This document shows, one piece after another, positions 1 to 6,331 of a stretch of 11,878 nucleotides of DNA; the first letter of the stretch is position 1; every line of letters starts with the position of its first letter. The notes under the pieces were generated by a model, which saw only the letters and a program-made list of their open reading frames with translations, searched no databases and was not told the DNA's origin. Source of the DNA: Desulfobacteraceae bacterium UBA2230. GTDB taxonomy: Bacteria; Desulfobacterota; Desulfobacteria; Desulfobacterales; Desulfosarcinaceae. Location of the stretch: contig DDYQ01000261.1 in the NCBI GenBank assembly GCA_002348005.1, positions 1-11,878 on the forward strand, read 5' to 3'. The translations under genes were made by a program, and so were the position numbers.

Positions 1-594
1 GGACGCACCGATGCCGGGGTGCACGCCCTGGGGCAGACGGCCCACTAACACTGCGATACCGCGATCACGCCGCTGGCCTTCCAGAAGGGTCTCAACCGGC
101 TGCTGCCGCCGGACATCGTCATTCGCGAATGCAGCCAGGTACCCCTGGAATTTCATGCCCGTTACGATGTGCGCTCCAAGGCTTACCGCTACACCATCCG
201 CAACCATCCGTTGCCGGCCGCGATCGGCCGCCACTATGCCTGGTGGATCCGAGCCCCCCTGGATGTCGACGCCATGGCGGCGGCCGCAACCCATCTGGTG
301 GGGGAGAAGGATTTCAAGTCCTTCGAGGCAACGGGCAGTCCACGCGCCCACACCGTGCGCTGCGTCAGCCGGGCCGAGGTGCGCCGGGTGGACGGCGACC
401 ACATCCATTTCGACATCGAGGCCAACGGTTTCCTGCGTTACATGGTGCGCAACCTCACCGGCACCCTGGTGGCCGCCGGCCTGGGCCAGATCCAGCCCGC
501 GGATATCCCGCAGTTGCTGCACTCCCACGACCGCCGCCTGGCGGCCCCCACCGCACCTGCCCACGGCCTTTGCCTGCTTCGGGTCCTTTATTGA
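1..594 (+). pseudogene. truA: tRNA pseudouridine(38-40) synthase TruA, 3' part, interrupted by an in-frame TAA
   Basis: TruA isomerises uridine to pseudouridine at positions 38-40 of the tRNA anticodon arm. The reading frame is open from the left edge and begins in the catalytic motif GRTDAGVHALGQ, whose Asp is the family nucleophile. A TAA at 46-48 then stops it, at a position where TruA normally has an aromatic residue (…AHF…). After the stop the same frame continues with intact TruA signatures: FHARYDV, SKAYRYTI, KDFKSFEATGS, and GFLRYMVRNLTGTL near the C terminus, ending LCLLRVLY before TGA at 592-594. No frameshift is visible, only the nonsense codon. A restart downstream (for example ATG at 169) would lack the catalytic Asp, so such a product should be inactive. 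The lesion could be real and recent or a sequencing or assembly error; the well-preserved downstream codons fit either. The gene's 5' part lies outside the window. Confidence 0.88.
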
Positions 595-672
595 GTTCAG
601 CCCTCAAGTTTTCGTCAGCTGCGGCCGATAAGGACGGGTGCAACCATTCACCCAATCGCGCGAGGTCAGAAC

Positions 673-1164
673 ATGCAGGAAACCAGCTTTCTGGACAACA
701 AAACCAGCATGGTGGACAATCTCAAGAACATCCCGGTCCTGGAATCCTTCGAAGAGCAGGAGCTCAACCGGCTGCTGGAGATGAGCAAGATCCGCAAGTA
801 CAAAGCGGGCGAATGCATCGTCGAGGAGGGCCGATCGGACACCTGGCTCTATTTTCTGATGTATGGAAGGGTCAGGATCAGCAAGAGCGGCAAGGACGTT
901 ACCACGATGACCCGCAAGGGCGAGATTTTCGGTGAAATGGGCGCCCTGGACAGTTCCCGCCGTTCGGCGTCGGCGCACGCCCTTACCGATACGGTCTGCC
1001 TGGCCACCGATATTTTTTATATTGAAAAACTCACCGGCAATGAACGGGTCGCCTTCGGATATGTATTGTATCGATTGCTGGCCGAAATTCTTTCCCGGCG
1101 CCTGCGTCAGACCACCGATGCGCTGATCCAGGCCAAGGGCCGCATCAATCTGAAGTTCTGGTAA
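673..1164 (+). CDS. Cyclic nucleotide-binding domain protein (Crp-like sensor, no DNA-binding domain)
   Basis: This 163-residue cytoplasmic protein is essentially one cNMP-binding beta-roll (about residues 17-135) with a short helical tail. The phosphate-binding cassette is clear: FGEMGALDSSRRSAS at residues 86-100, with the Glu that contacts ribose (E88) and the Arg-Ser pair (R97, S98) that contact the cyclic phosphate, as in Crp. The preceding beta strands (YKAGECIVEEGRSD, LYFLMYGRVRIS) also match. No helix-turn-helix, kinase or channel domain follows, so it probably works by protein-protein contact. The start is supported by GAGGT at 662-666, six bases before the ATG. It begins 78 bases after truA and ends only 6 bases from the convergent CLC gene, with no terminator between. 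The ligand (cAMP, cGMP or other) and the partner cannot be read from sequence. Confidence 0.85.
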   Translation: MQETSFLDNKTSMVDNLKNIPVLESFEEQELNRLLEMSKIRKYKAGECIVEEGRSDTWLYFLMYGRVRISKSGKDVTTMTRKGEIFGEMGALDSSRRSASAHALTDTVCLATDIFYIEKLTGNERVAFGYVLYRLLAEILSRRLRQTTDALIQAKGRINLKFW

Positions 1165-1170
1165 GCGGGA

Positions 1171-3006
1171 TTACAAGATGGCGTCGGCGTCCCTGGCAGC
1201 CTTCAGATCAGCCACCTTTAGATTGTAAAAGCCAATCACTTCACGCCGGTTGATCATCCCGATCAATCGACCCGGATCCTGCTCCTCGACCACGGGCAGG
1301 CTGTCGATGTTCTTGGCGGTAAATTTCCGAAGAACCGAATTGAGGTCTTCACCGGGGGTGGTGGTAATGATTTCAGAAGTCCCGATATCCTTCACGATCA
1401 CCAGATGTTCGATATCCGGCGCGAACAGAACGCCGCGCACATCGTTGATAGAAAAAATGTTCACCAACCGCCCCCGTTCATCCATCACCGGAAAGTAGTG
1501 CTGGCTGGATTCGGCGAAATAGCGTTTAAATTCCACGAAGGGCATATCCTGGGGAATCAGGTGGACCTTCTTGATCAGGTGTACGATATCCTGAATCCGT
1601 AAAGATTCCAGTACATCGACAAAGAATTCGCCCTGATGCGCCGGCGAGTCGATTTTTCGCCGGACCTGCCGCCGAAAGATGGTCCAGCGCCGCGATCCCA
1701 GGTAGGCGACCGAGCAGACCAGCAGACTGGGGAGCAGTAGATGGTAGGAGTTGGTTATCTCCGAAACGAAAATAATCGTCGAGACGGGCGTCTTCGAAAC
1801 GGCGGTTACAAATCCGGCCATTCCCACAATCACGAACGACCCCGGATGGGTGACGGTCGCGGGCATCACGGCATGAAAGATCTTCCCCACCACACCGCCG
1901 AGAGCACCGCCGATGACCACCGAAGGGCCGAATATTCCGCCGCTGCCTCCCGAACCGATCGAAAAGGAAGTCGTCAATAGTTTGCCCAAAGCGAGGGTCA
2001 GCAGGAAAGGGATCGCCAACTCATCGAGAATCGCCATCTGAGCGAACCCGTAGCCTATCGAGAGGCTGTGCGGCCAGTAGAACCCGATCAGACCCGTAAT
2101 CAATCCGCCGAGCGCCGGCTTGAGCGCATCGGGGATCTTCTCCAGTTTCTGGAAGAGCGCAATCGCCCCGAAAAACAGCTTGATAAAAATAACACTGCCG
2201 GCCACCGTGACGAGCGCCAATACCAGATAAGGGCCGAGTTCCAAGGGATTCCGAAAGCTGAAGGCCGGCGATTCGAAAAGGGACCCCCAGCCGAAAACCA
2301 GGCAGAAAAGGCAATACGCAACGACAGAGGATATGCCGGCCGGGATGATCACCTCGGATTCGAATTCGGTATCCCGATAGAGGACTTCCGCCGCAAAAAG
2401 CGCCCCGGCCAATGGGGCCCGGAAGATGCTGCCGACACCGGCGCCGATGCCCGCGGCCATCATGATGCGCCGATCGTGGATGGATACTTTGAGCTTAGTG
2501 GCCAAAAAAGATGCCAGACCCGCGCCGATCTGGGCAATGGGCCCTTCGCGGCCGCCCGACCCACCCGTGGTCAGGGTGATTGCGGAGGCCAGGGTTTTAA
2601 CGATCGGAACGCGGCCGCGTATGTAACCGTCCTGGTTGTGAAAGGCATCGATGGTTGCATCGGTTCCCGGGCCCTTGGCCTCAGGTGCGAACGTGTAGAC
2701 CAGCCAGCCGCTGACCAGACCCCCCAAGGCCGGCAGAAGAAGCAGTATCCAGCGGTTGAATTCACGTTGGGTGGGTGCCAGCAGGCGGAGTTCGCCGGCG
2801 GGTGCGGGCGGCCGGTACCCGGCCGCAGCGTCCAGGAAATAGTGGATGCCCAGTTCACACAGATAATGGAAAGCGATCGCCCCGAGACCGGCGATGATCC
2901 CAATGGCCACGAAGTACAGCGCCCACCGGCCTGCACGGGCAAAATTCAAAACACTTCCATTCCTCAAAGCGGTCAAGCCGGACTTTATGCGGCGACCGAT
3001 GACCAT
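1171..3006 (-). CDS. CLC-family anion channel/transporter with C-terminal CBS pair
   Basis: This is an inner-membrane CLC protein of 611 residues: a transmembrane CLC core (about 25-440) and two cytoplasmic CBS domains (about 475-530 and 543-600), which often bind adenine nucleotides. Family motifs are GGSGGREGP (148-156, gating Glu E154), GSGGSGGIFGP (351-361), and SEITNSYHLLLP (415-426), where Y421 matches the anion-coordinating Tyr445 of E. coli ClcA. Two expected residues differ: the Ser107 position is Pro113 (GPGTD), and the internal proton-glutamate E203 position is Val208 (AAEVLYR). The latter is the residue of CLC channels, so proton-coupled exchange is uncertain. The open frame extends to 3198, but its first 64 codons lie in the aminotransferase gene and lack CLC character. 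The ATG at 3006 lies 2 bases after that gene's TGA, without a good Shine-Dalgarno, implying translational coupling. Confidence 0.93.
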   Translation of the reverse strand: MVIGRRIKSGLTALRNGSVLNFARAGRWALYFVAIGIIAGLGAIAFHYLCELGIHYFLDAAAGYRPPAPAGELRLLAPTQREFNRWILLLLPALGGLVSGWLVYTFAPEAKGPGTDATIDAFHNQDGYIRGRVPIVKTLASAITLTTGGSGGREGPIAQIGAGLASFLATKLKVSIHDRRIMMAAGIGAGVGSIFRAPLAGALFAAEVLYRDTEFESEVIIPAGISSVVAYCLFCLVFGWGSLFESPAFSFRNPLELGPYLVLALVTVAGSVIFIKLFFGAIALFQKLEKIPDALKPALGGLITGLIGFYWPHSLSIGYGFAQMAILDELAIPFLLTLALGKLLTTSFSIGSGGSGGIFGPSVVIGGALGGVVGKIFHAVMPATVTHPGSFVIVGMAGFVTAVSKTPVSTIIFVSEITNSYHLLLPSLLVCSVAYLGSRRWTIFRRQVRRKIDSPAHQGEFFVDVLESLRIQDIVHLIKKVHLIPQDMPFVEFKRYFAESSQHYFPVMDERGRLVNIFSINDVRGVLFAPDIEHLVIVKDIGTSEIITTTPGEDLNSVLRKFTAKNIDSLPVVEEQDPGRLIGMINRREVIGFYNLKVADLKAARDADAIL

Positions 3007-3008
3007 GT

Positions 3009-4325
3009 TCAGGCGGCGGACGCCAGTTCCTGGACACCTTTGAGAACCGTATCGAACAACTCCTCGATCTGCTCTTCGTCGATGCACGAAAAGGCCACCC
3101 GCAGGTCGTGCTGCCCCAGAGAGATCAACCCCACGCCATGGCGTTCCAGGAGGTGCACGCGCAACGGTTCCGCGGCGACGGTCTTCAGCCGGATGCACAT
3201 GAAATAACCCGAATTGAAGGGATAGGCCTGCCAGGCATCGGCGTACTTGGGCAGTTCCACCACGGCTTTAACCTTCTGCGCACGCCGTTTTAAAATGGCA
3301 AACTTGGCTTCTTTCTCGGCCGGGTTCTCCGGATCCTGCATGGAATGCAGCAAAATCGTCTGCCCCAGGTGGGAGGCATTTGAAATCGTTCCACGCACGC
3401 AACCGGCCGTCTTTTTTTCGAGGGCATCGTAGAACGCCGCCGTTTCCTGCCCGCAGGCGGCACCGTAGGTAATAAATCCGACGCGCAGACCCCAGACAAA
3501 ATGTTCTTTGGTGGCCCCGTCTATCTTGACGGCCAGAAGATTGGGATGCCGGTCGCAGAGCCGCCCGAACAAGGACTCCTTTAGAATATGATCTTCATAG
3601 AACAGGCCGAAATAGGCGTCGTCCAGCATGACGATGACATGGGATCCGCTTTCCGCAGCACGGAGTAAAATCTGTTGCATCACCAGCGCTTCGGCTTCGG
3701 TGATGGTATAGCCGGTCGGATTCTGCGGAAAATTGAGCAGCACGATGATCTTCTTGTGATTGCGGGCTTCCTTTTGCAGCGCGGCTTCGAACGCTGCAAG
3801 GTTATAGCCCCCCCGGTCGTCCAGCAGCGGATAGGTGCTCAGTCGCGCGCGGTGGCGCACGCTGAAAATCATGCTGTAATTGCCCCATGTTTTATCGGGC
3901 ATCACGATAACGTCGCCGGGATTGACCCACAGATCGGCAAAAACGCTGATTCCGTGAGTGATTCCGCACGTGACGACCGGCAGGCTGATCGGCTTGCCGG
4001 CCAGTGAAGGATTCTTGACATAAAGGTCCGACTGCCAACGCTGGCGCAGCTTGGGCAAACCGAATGAAGGTGCGTAGGTCAACGACTCACTGGCCCGAAT
4101 GCCGCTGATTCCGGCCATGATGCTGTCAAACCGCATGGTATGTCCGGCTTCCTTGGCGATGCCGACTGTGGCGTTGATCCGGTGAGCCTTCTCCTTGGCT
4201 TCGGCGCCCTGGGTCAGGATTCCTCTGGGGAAAAAAAGTTCACGTCCGACCTGTGACAGCATTTCAGAAACCTGCGGATTGGCCAGCGAAATCGCCTCGT
4301 TGAGCTCATGAGCAAGTGGGTTCAT
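3009..4325 (-). CDS. Class I/II PLP-dependent aminotransferase
   Basis: This 438-residue cytoplasmic fold-type I aminotransferase carries the standard active-site set. N202 in NFPQNPTG, D235 and Y238 in LDDAY contact the cofactor; K273 in GATKEH is the Schiff-base Lys; R281, eight residues later, contacts the PLP phosphate; R409 in DLRVAFS is the likely substrate alpha-carboxylate Arg. The N-terminal part, with FDSIMAGISGI and SLTYAPSFGLPKLR, fits the aspartate/aromatic aminotransferase superfamily, but I cannot name the amino acid. The start at 4325 (MNPLAHEL) is preferred over the longer open frame to 4442: AGGA lies 6 bases upstream and the extra 39 residues are not family-like. It leads the operon with the CLC gene. 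A -35/-10 pair at 4440-4466 would give a leader of about 105 bases. Confidence 0.9.
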   Translation of the reverse strand: MNPLAHELNEAISLANPQVSEMLSQVGRELFFPRGILTQGAEAKEKAHRINATVGIAKEAGHTMRFDSIMAGISGIRASESLTYAPSFGLPKLRQRWQSDLYVKNPSLAGKPISLPVVTCGITHGISVFADLWVNPGDVIVMPDKTWGNYSMIFSVRHRARLSTYPLLDDRGGYNLAAFEAALQKEARNHKKIIVLLNFPQNPTGYTITEAEALVMQQILLRAAESGSHVIVMLDDAYFGLFYEDHILKESLFGRLCDRHPNLLAVKIDGATKEHFVWGLRVGFITYGAACGQETAAFYDALEKKTAGCVRGTISNASHLGQTILLHSMQDPENPAEKEAKFAILKRRAQKVKAVVELPKYADAWQAYPFNSGYFMCIRLKTVAAEPLRVHLLERHGVGLISLGQHDLRVAFSCIDEEQIEELFDTVLKGVQELASAA

Positions 4326-4439
4326 GGTCGTTCCTGTACAATCGAAAGGTGTGAAAGAAAATCTTTGAAGAAACACTGGCGGCGGGGTCCAAACGCCCTT
4401 GGGGACTGGACGTCGGCCCACCTTCCCATAAGGCCGACA

Positions 4440-4466
4440 CATATAGAGTGGTCACGGCCGTGTCAA
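4440..4466 (-). promoter_or_regulatory. Candidate sigma-70-type promoter for the aminotransferase-CLC operon
   Basis: Reading the minus strand, a perfect TTGACA (plus-strand 4461-4466) is followed after 15 bases by TATATG (4440-4445), which matches TATAAT at four of six positions. Spacing is shorter than the ideal 17. It lies upstream of the only good start codon (4325) and downstream of the terminator of the preceding gene, where a promoter would be needed. Transcription would start near 4433. Confidence 0.45.
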
Positions 4467-4507
4467 GCCCCAAGCCGATTACCCGCATTCAACGGTATGC
4501 ACAGGGT

Positions 4508-4540
4508 AAAAAAAAACCCGCTCCTTGCGGGGAGCGGGTT
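4508..4540 (-). terminator. Rho-independent terminator of the PxxKW gene
   Basis: On the minus strand a 10-bp stem (AACCCGCTCC, plus-strand arms 4515-4524 and 4531-4540) with a 6-base loop is followed by a run of T (nine A on the plus strand, 4508-4516). It starts 18 bases after the stop codon of the cysteine-rich protein gene. The GC-rich stem and long T tract make this a textbook intrinsic terminator for that gene, and it separates it from the aminotransferase operon. Confidence 0.92.
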
Positions 4541-4558
4541 CCGGTATCGATAGCACCG

Positions 4559-4843
4559 CTATTTGTTCATGCCTCGCTTGGAAGCTTTGAGCGGATTGAT
4601 TTTCGCCTTGGAGGTCGCAACGGCGGCCGCAATATGGGTGGCCAGGTTGCATTTGCCGCTTTTCCACTTGACCGCCGGCTCAGGACAGGCGCTGCAATAC
4701 CACCCTGCTGCTGCAATCTGGGTCGCGCGGTTGCACCCCTTGCAGCTTTCAACGATTTCATGGCACAATCCGCCATTATAGCCGCATCCTTTGGCCGTCA
4801 TGAAGGCACATTCGTTACCTTTGCGAATCGTTTGACAAATCAT
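4559..4843 (-). CDS. PxxKW family cysteine-rich protein
   Basis: A 94-residue soluble protein with nine Cys (residues 3, 12, 20, 27, 34, 37, 50, 53, 65), including two CxxC pairs (34/37 and 50/53). The name-giving PxxKW motif is PAVKW at 56-60, followed by GKCNLATH. It opens MICQTIRKGNECAFMTAKGC, in the style of this small family of unknown function. The Cys pattern suggests zinc or iron-sulfur binding, which is inference. The tail (75-94) is Lys-rich. A near-repeat occurs: CNRATQIAAA (37-46) and CNLATHIAAA (65-74). The start at 4843 is chosen because the AAAGGGGG ribosome site lies 9 bases upstream of it but directly abuts the alternative ATG at 4852; upstream codons in the longer frame show no family character. 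The gene stands alone between two same-strand terminators. Confidence 0.87.
   Translation of the reverse strand: MICQTIRKGNECAFMTAKGCGYNGGLCHEIVESCKGCNRATQIAAAGWYCSACPEPAVKWKSGKCNLATHIAAAVATSKAKINPLKASKRGMNK
4629..4735 (-). repeat. Internal 23-base near-direct repeat within the PxxKW gene
   Basis: Positions 4629-4651 and 4713-4735 match at 19 of 23 bases in the same orientation, 84 bases (28 codons) apart and in frame. On the coding strand they encode the matching CN-x-AT-x-IAAA decapeptides. The match at silent positions as well as in protein suggests local duplication or conversion, though a shared structural motif could also explain part of it. Confidence 0.6.
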
Positions 4844-4852
4844 GGGTATCAT

Positions 4853-4860
4853 CCCCCTTT
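4853..4860 (-). promoter_or_regulatory. Ribosome-binding site that decides the PxxKW gene start
   Basis: The minus strand reads AAAGGGGG here. It touches the ATG at 4852-4850, which is too close for initiation, and lies 9 bases from the ATG at 4843-4841. This favours the shorter protein beginning MICQTIRKG. A possible -10 element, TATTAT (plus-strand 4864-4869), sits just upstream but has no recognisable -35 partner. Confidence 0.6.
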
Positions 4861-4883
4861 CAGATAATAGGATCGTTCGGCGC

Positions 4884-4916
4884 AAAAAATGGCCAGATGA
4901 TCTTGCTCTGGCCATT
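4884..4916 (-). terminator. Rho-independent terminator of the mscS-type gene
   Basis: On the minus strand a perfect 10-bp stem (AATGGCCAGA pairing with TCTGGCCATT; plus-strand arms 4888-4897 and 4907-4916) with a 9-base loop is followed by six T (plus-strand A run 4884-4889, partly inside the stem). It lies 76 bases beyond the stop of the mechanosensitive channel gene and 40 bases before the start of the PxxKW gene, so it ends the first and could limit read-through into the second. Confidence 0.88.
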
Positions 4917-4992
4917 GTTCGCAACGATAACCCGGCAGCGTATAGACGAGAGGCGGTCCGAAGTCAAGCACTTTTATCGACGTTCCGCCCGG

Positions 4993-5844
4993 TCAGGCGA
5001 CGGCGGTGATATCGGTCTTTTTTTCCGCTGAATCGTGCTGGTATACGTGGATGTCGCGCTGGGGGAAAGGAATTTTGATGCCATGGGCATCTAAGGCTTT
5101 TTTTACATTCTCGATCGTATCGCAGTATACGTTCCAGTAATCCGCAACCTTGACCCACGGTCTCACAACGAAATTGACACTACTTTCCCCCAGCTCCATC
5201 AGCGCAATCTGAGGTGGTGGGTCGACCAGAATGCGCGGGTCCTTTGCCAGAACTTCACGCATGATCTGCCTGGCCTTATCGATATCCTCCTCGTATCCGA
5301 TTCCGATAGACAGGTCGATCCGGCGCGTTCCATTGCACGTCCAGTTGATGATGTTATCGCCGGTGATTTTTGCGTTGGGTACGATAATCGCTTTATTGTC
5401 CGGTGTGCGCAGGGTCGTGGTGAAAATTTGAATTTCCTCGACCGTGCCGACCACTCCGGCACCTTCAATGTAGTCGCCAACCCGAAACGGGCGGAAGATG
5501 ATCATCAGGAAACCGGCAGCGAAGTTCGCCAGCGATCCCTGTAGGGCCAGGCCTACGGCGAGACCGGCGGCACCCAGCACGGCTATGAATGATGTGGTTT
5601 GAATTCCCAGCTGGCCCAGAGCGGCCAGAACAAAAAATACGAGAAATGCAAAATAGGTCAGATTGGCGCCAAAACTGCAGACGGTCTCATCGATATTGCT
5701 TCGGCGCAAGACCCGCCTGATGATGTTGCGCATTCCCATGGCCGTCCAGCGGCCCAGTACCAGAATGACGGCAGCCGCTATCACTTTTAGCCCGTATATT
5801 GTAATCAACTCCCATAGTTTCAATAGAATCAGGCTGAAATCCAT
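4993..5844 (-). CDS. mscS: Small-conductance mechanosensitive channel, MscS family
   Basis: A 283-residue inner-membrane channel that opens under membrane tension and releases solutes during hypo-osmotic shock; MscS proteins act as heptamers. Length and layout match E. coli MscS (286 residues). Membrane segments fall near 15-38, 60-82 and 88-120. TM3 reads AVLGAAGLAVGLALQGSL (88-105), virtually the E. coli pore helix: the Gly/Ala packing pattern is intact, L95 and L99 align with gate residues Leu105 and Leu109, and Q102-G103 with the Gln112-Gly113 kink. FRPFRVGDYI (117-126), VQIF-like EEIQIFTTTLRT and PNAKITGDNIINW form the beta domain, and the alpha/beta cytoplasmic domain follows. The start at 5844 has a strong AAGGAG six bases upstream (plus-strand 5851-5856); the longer open frame to 5991 is not family-like. 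It appears monocistronic, with its own terminator at 4884-4916. Confidence 0.95.
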   Translation of the reverse strand: MDFSLILLKLWELITIYGLKVIAAAVILVLGRWTAMGMRNIIRRVLRRSNIDETVCSFGANLTYFAFLVFFVLAALGQLGIQTTSFIAVLGAAGLAVGLALQGSLANFAAGFLMIIFRPFRVGDYIEGAGVVGTVEEIQIFTTTLRTPDNKAIIVPNAKITGDNIINWTCNGTRRIDLSIGIGYEEDIDKARQIMREVLAKDPRILVDPPPQIALMELGESSVNFVVRPWVKVADYWNVYCDTIENVKKALDAHGIKIPFPQRDIHVYQHDSAEKKTDITAVA

Positions 5845-6331
5845 CGTCCTCTCCTTTAGCGGTTGGATCGGTGCATGTTGCCAGAAATCACCTGCCGGCT
5901 GGAATCGCCCCGACAAGCCACAGCACCTGAAAAACATCACAGTTCCGGCGGTTCGTTCATGCATGTTCAAACGATGTAAAGCGCGGGTCAAAGTGGTACG
6001 AGAAGGGTATTGGTGTCAAGGATAAATGTCCCGCGAATCGATTCTGGGGACTGCCGTTTATATTGCTGGTTTGCGCGGATGCTCGATCGTTTCAGTACCG
6101 GCCTCGCTGCCCCGGGTACGATGCCGCTTTCGCTACGCCCGGATTCGACTGGGGAATCGGATCCGATCGACTTTATCTGCAGAACAGGCGTGCGGACGCT
6201 TCCAGCACGAAGAATCCCGCCTTACGCGAATCGGGAATGGTATTGAACAGCCTTGCATGTGACGGTGGCATGATTTATGGTGGTTCGGTTTTGCTGCATC
6301 CGATCAGCCGGAAAAATACCGAGGATTCGAC
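5845..6331. other. Gene-free divergent intergenic region between mscS and kdsD
   Basis: These 487 bases should hold the promoters of both divergent genes. The short open frames here have no recognisable protein character and no ribosome site I can defend. On the minus strand a perfect TTGACA occurs at 6014-6019 but has no good -10 at normal spacing; TTGACC at 5986-5991 has only a weak partner. On the plus strand, TTGCAT and TATGGT separated by 17 bases (near 6253-6281) are a weak candidate for kdsD. A perfect 12-base palindrome, ATCGGATCCGAT, lies at 6156-6167. I see no tRNA, rRNA or clear structured RNA. Confidence 0.5.

Noticed and set aside
46..48. Stop-codon recoding as an explanation for the truA TAA
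   Set aside because: Selenocysteine and pyrrolysine use TGA and TAG, and two other genes in the window use TAA as their normal stop.
591..612. Small hairpin TTGAG/CTCAA followed by GTTTT at the end of truA
   Set aside because: Only five base pairs, A/T-rich and overlapping the stop codon; not a convincing terminator.
2068..3207. A 379-codon plus-strand open frame opposite the CLC gene
   Set aside because: Composition is that of an antisense shadow (many Arg, Gly, Asp, Gln, no domain), while the minus strand encodes an unmistakable CLC protein.
6156..6167. Perfect 12-base palindrome ATCGGATCCGAT in the mscS-kdsD gap, considered as an operator
   Set aside because: A single copy not placed relative to a credible promoter and matching no operator I know; could be chance.
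6254..6290. TGGCATG element upstream of kdsD considered as a sigma-54 promoter
   Set aside because: The -12 element lacks the required GC at the correct distance.
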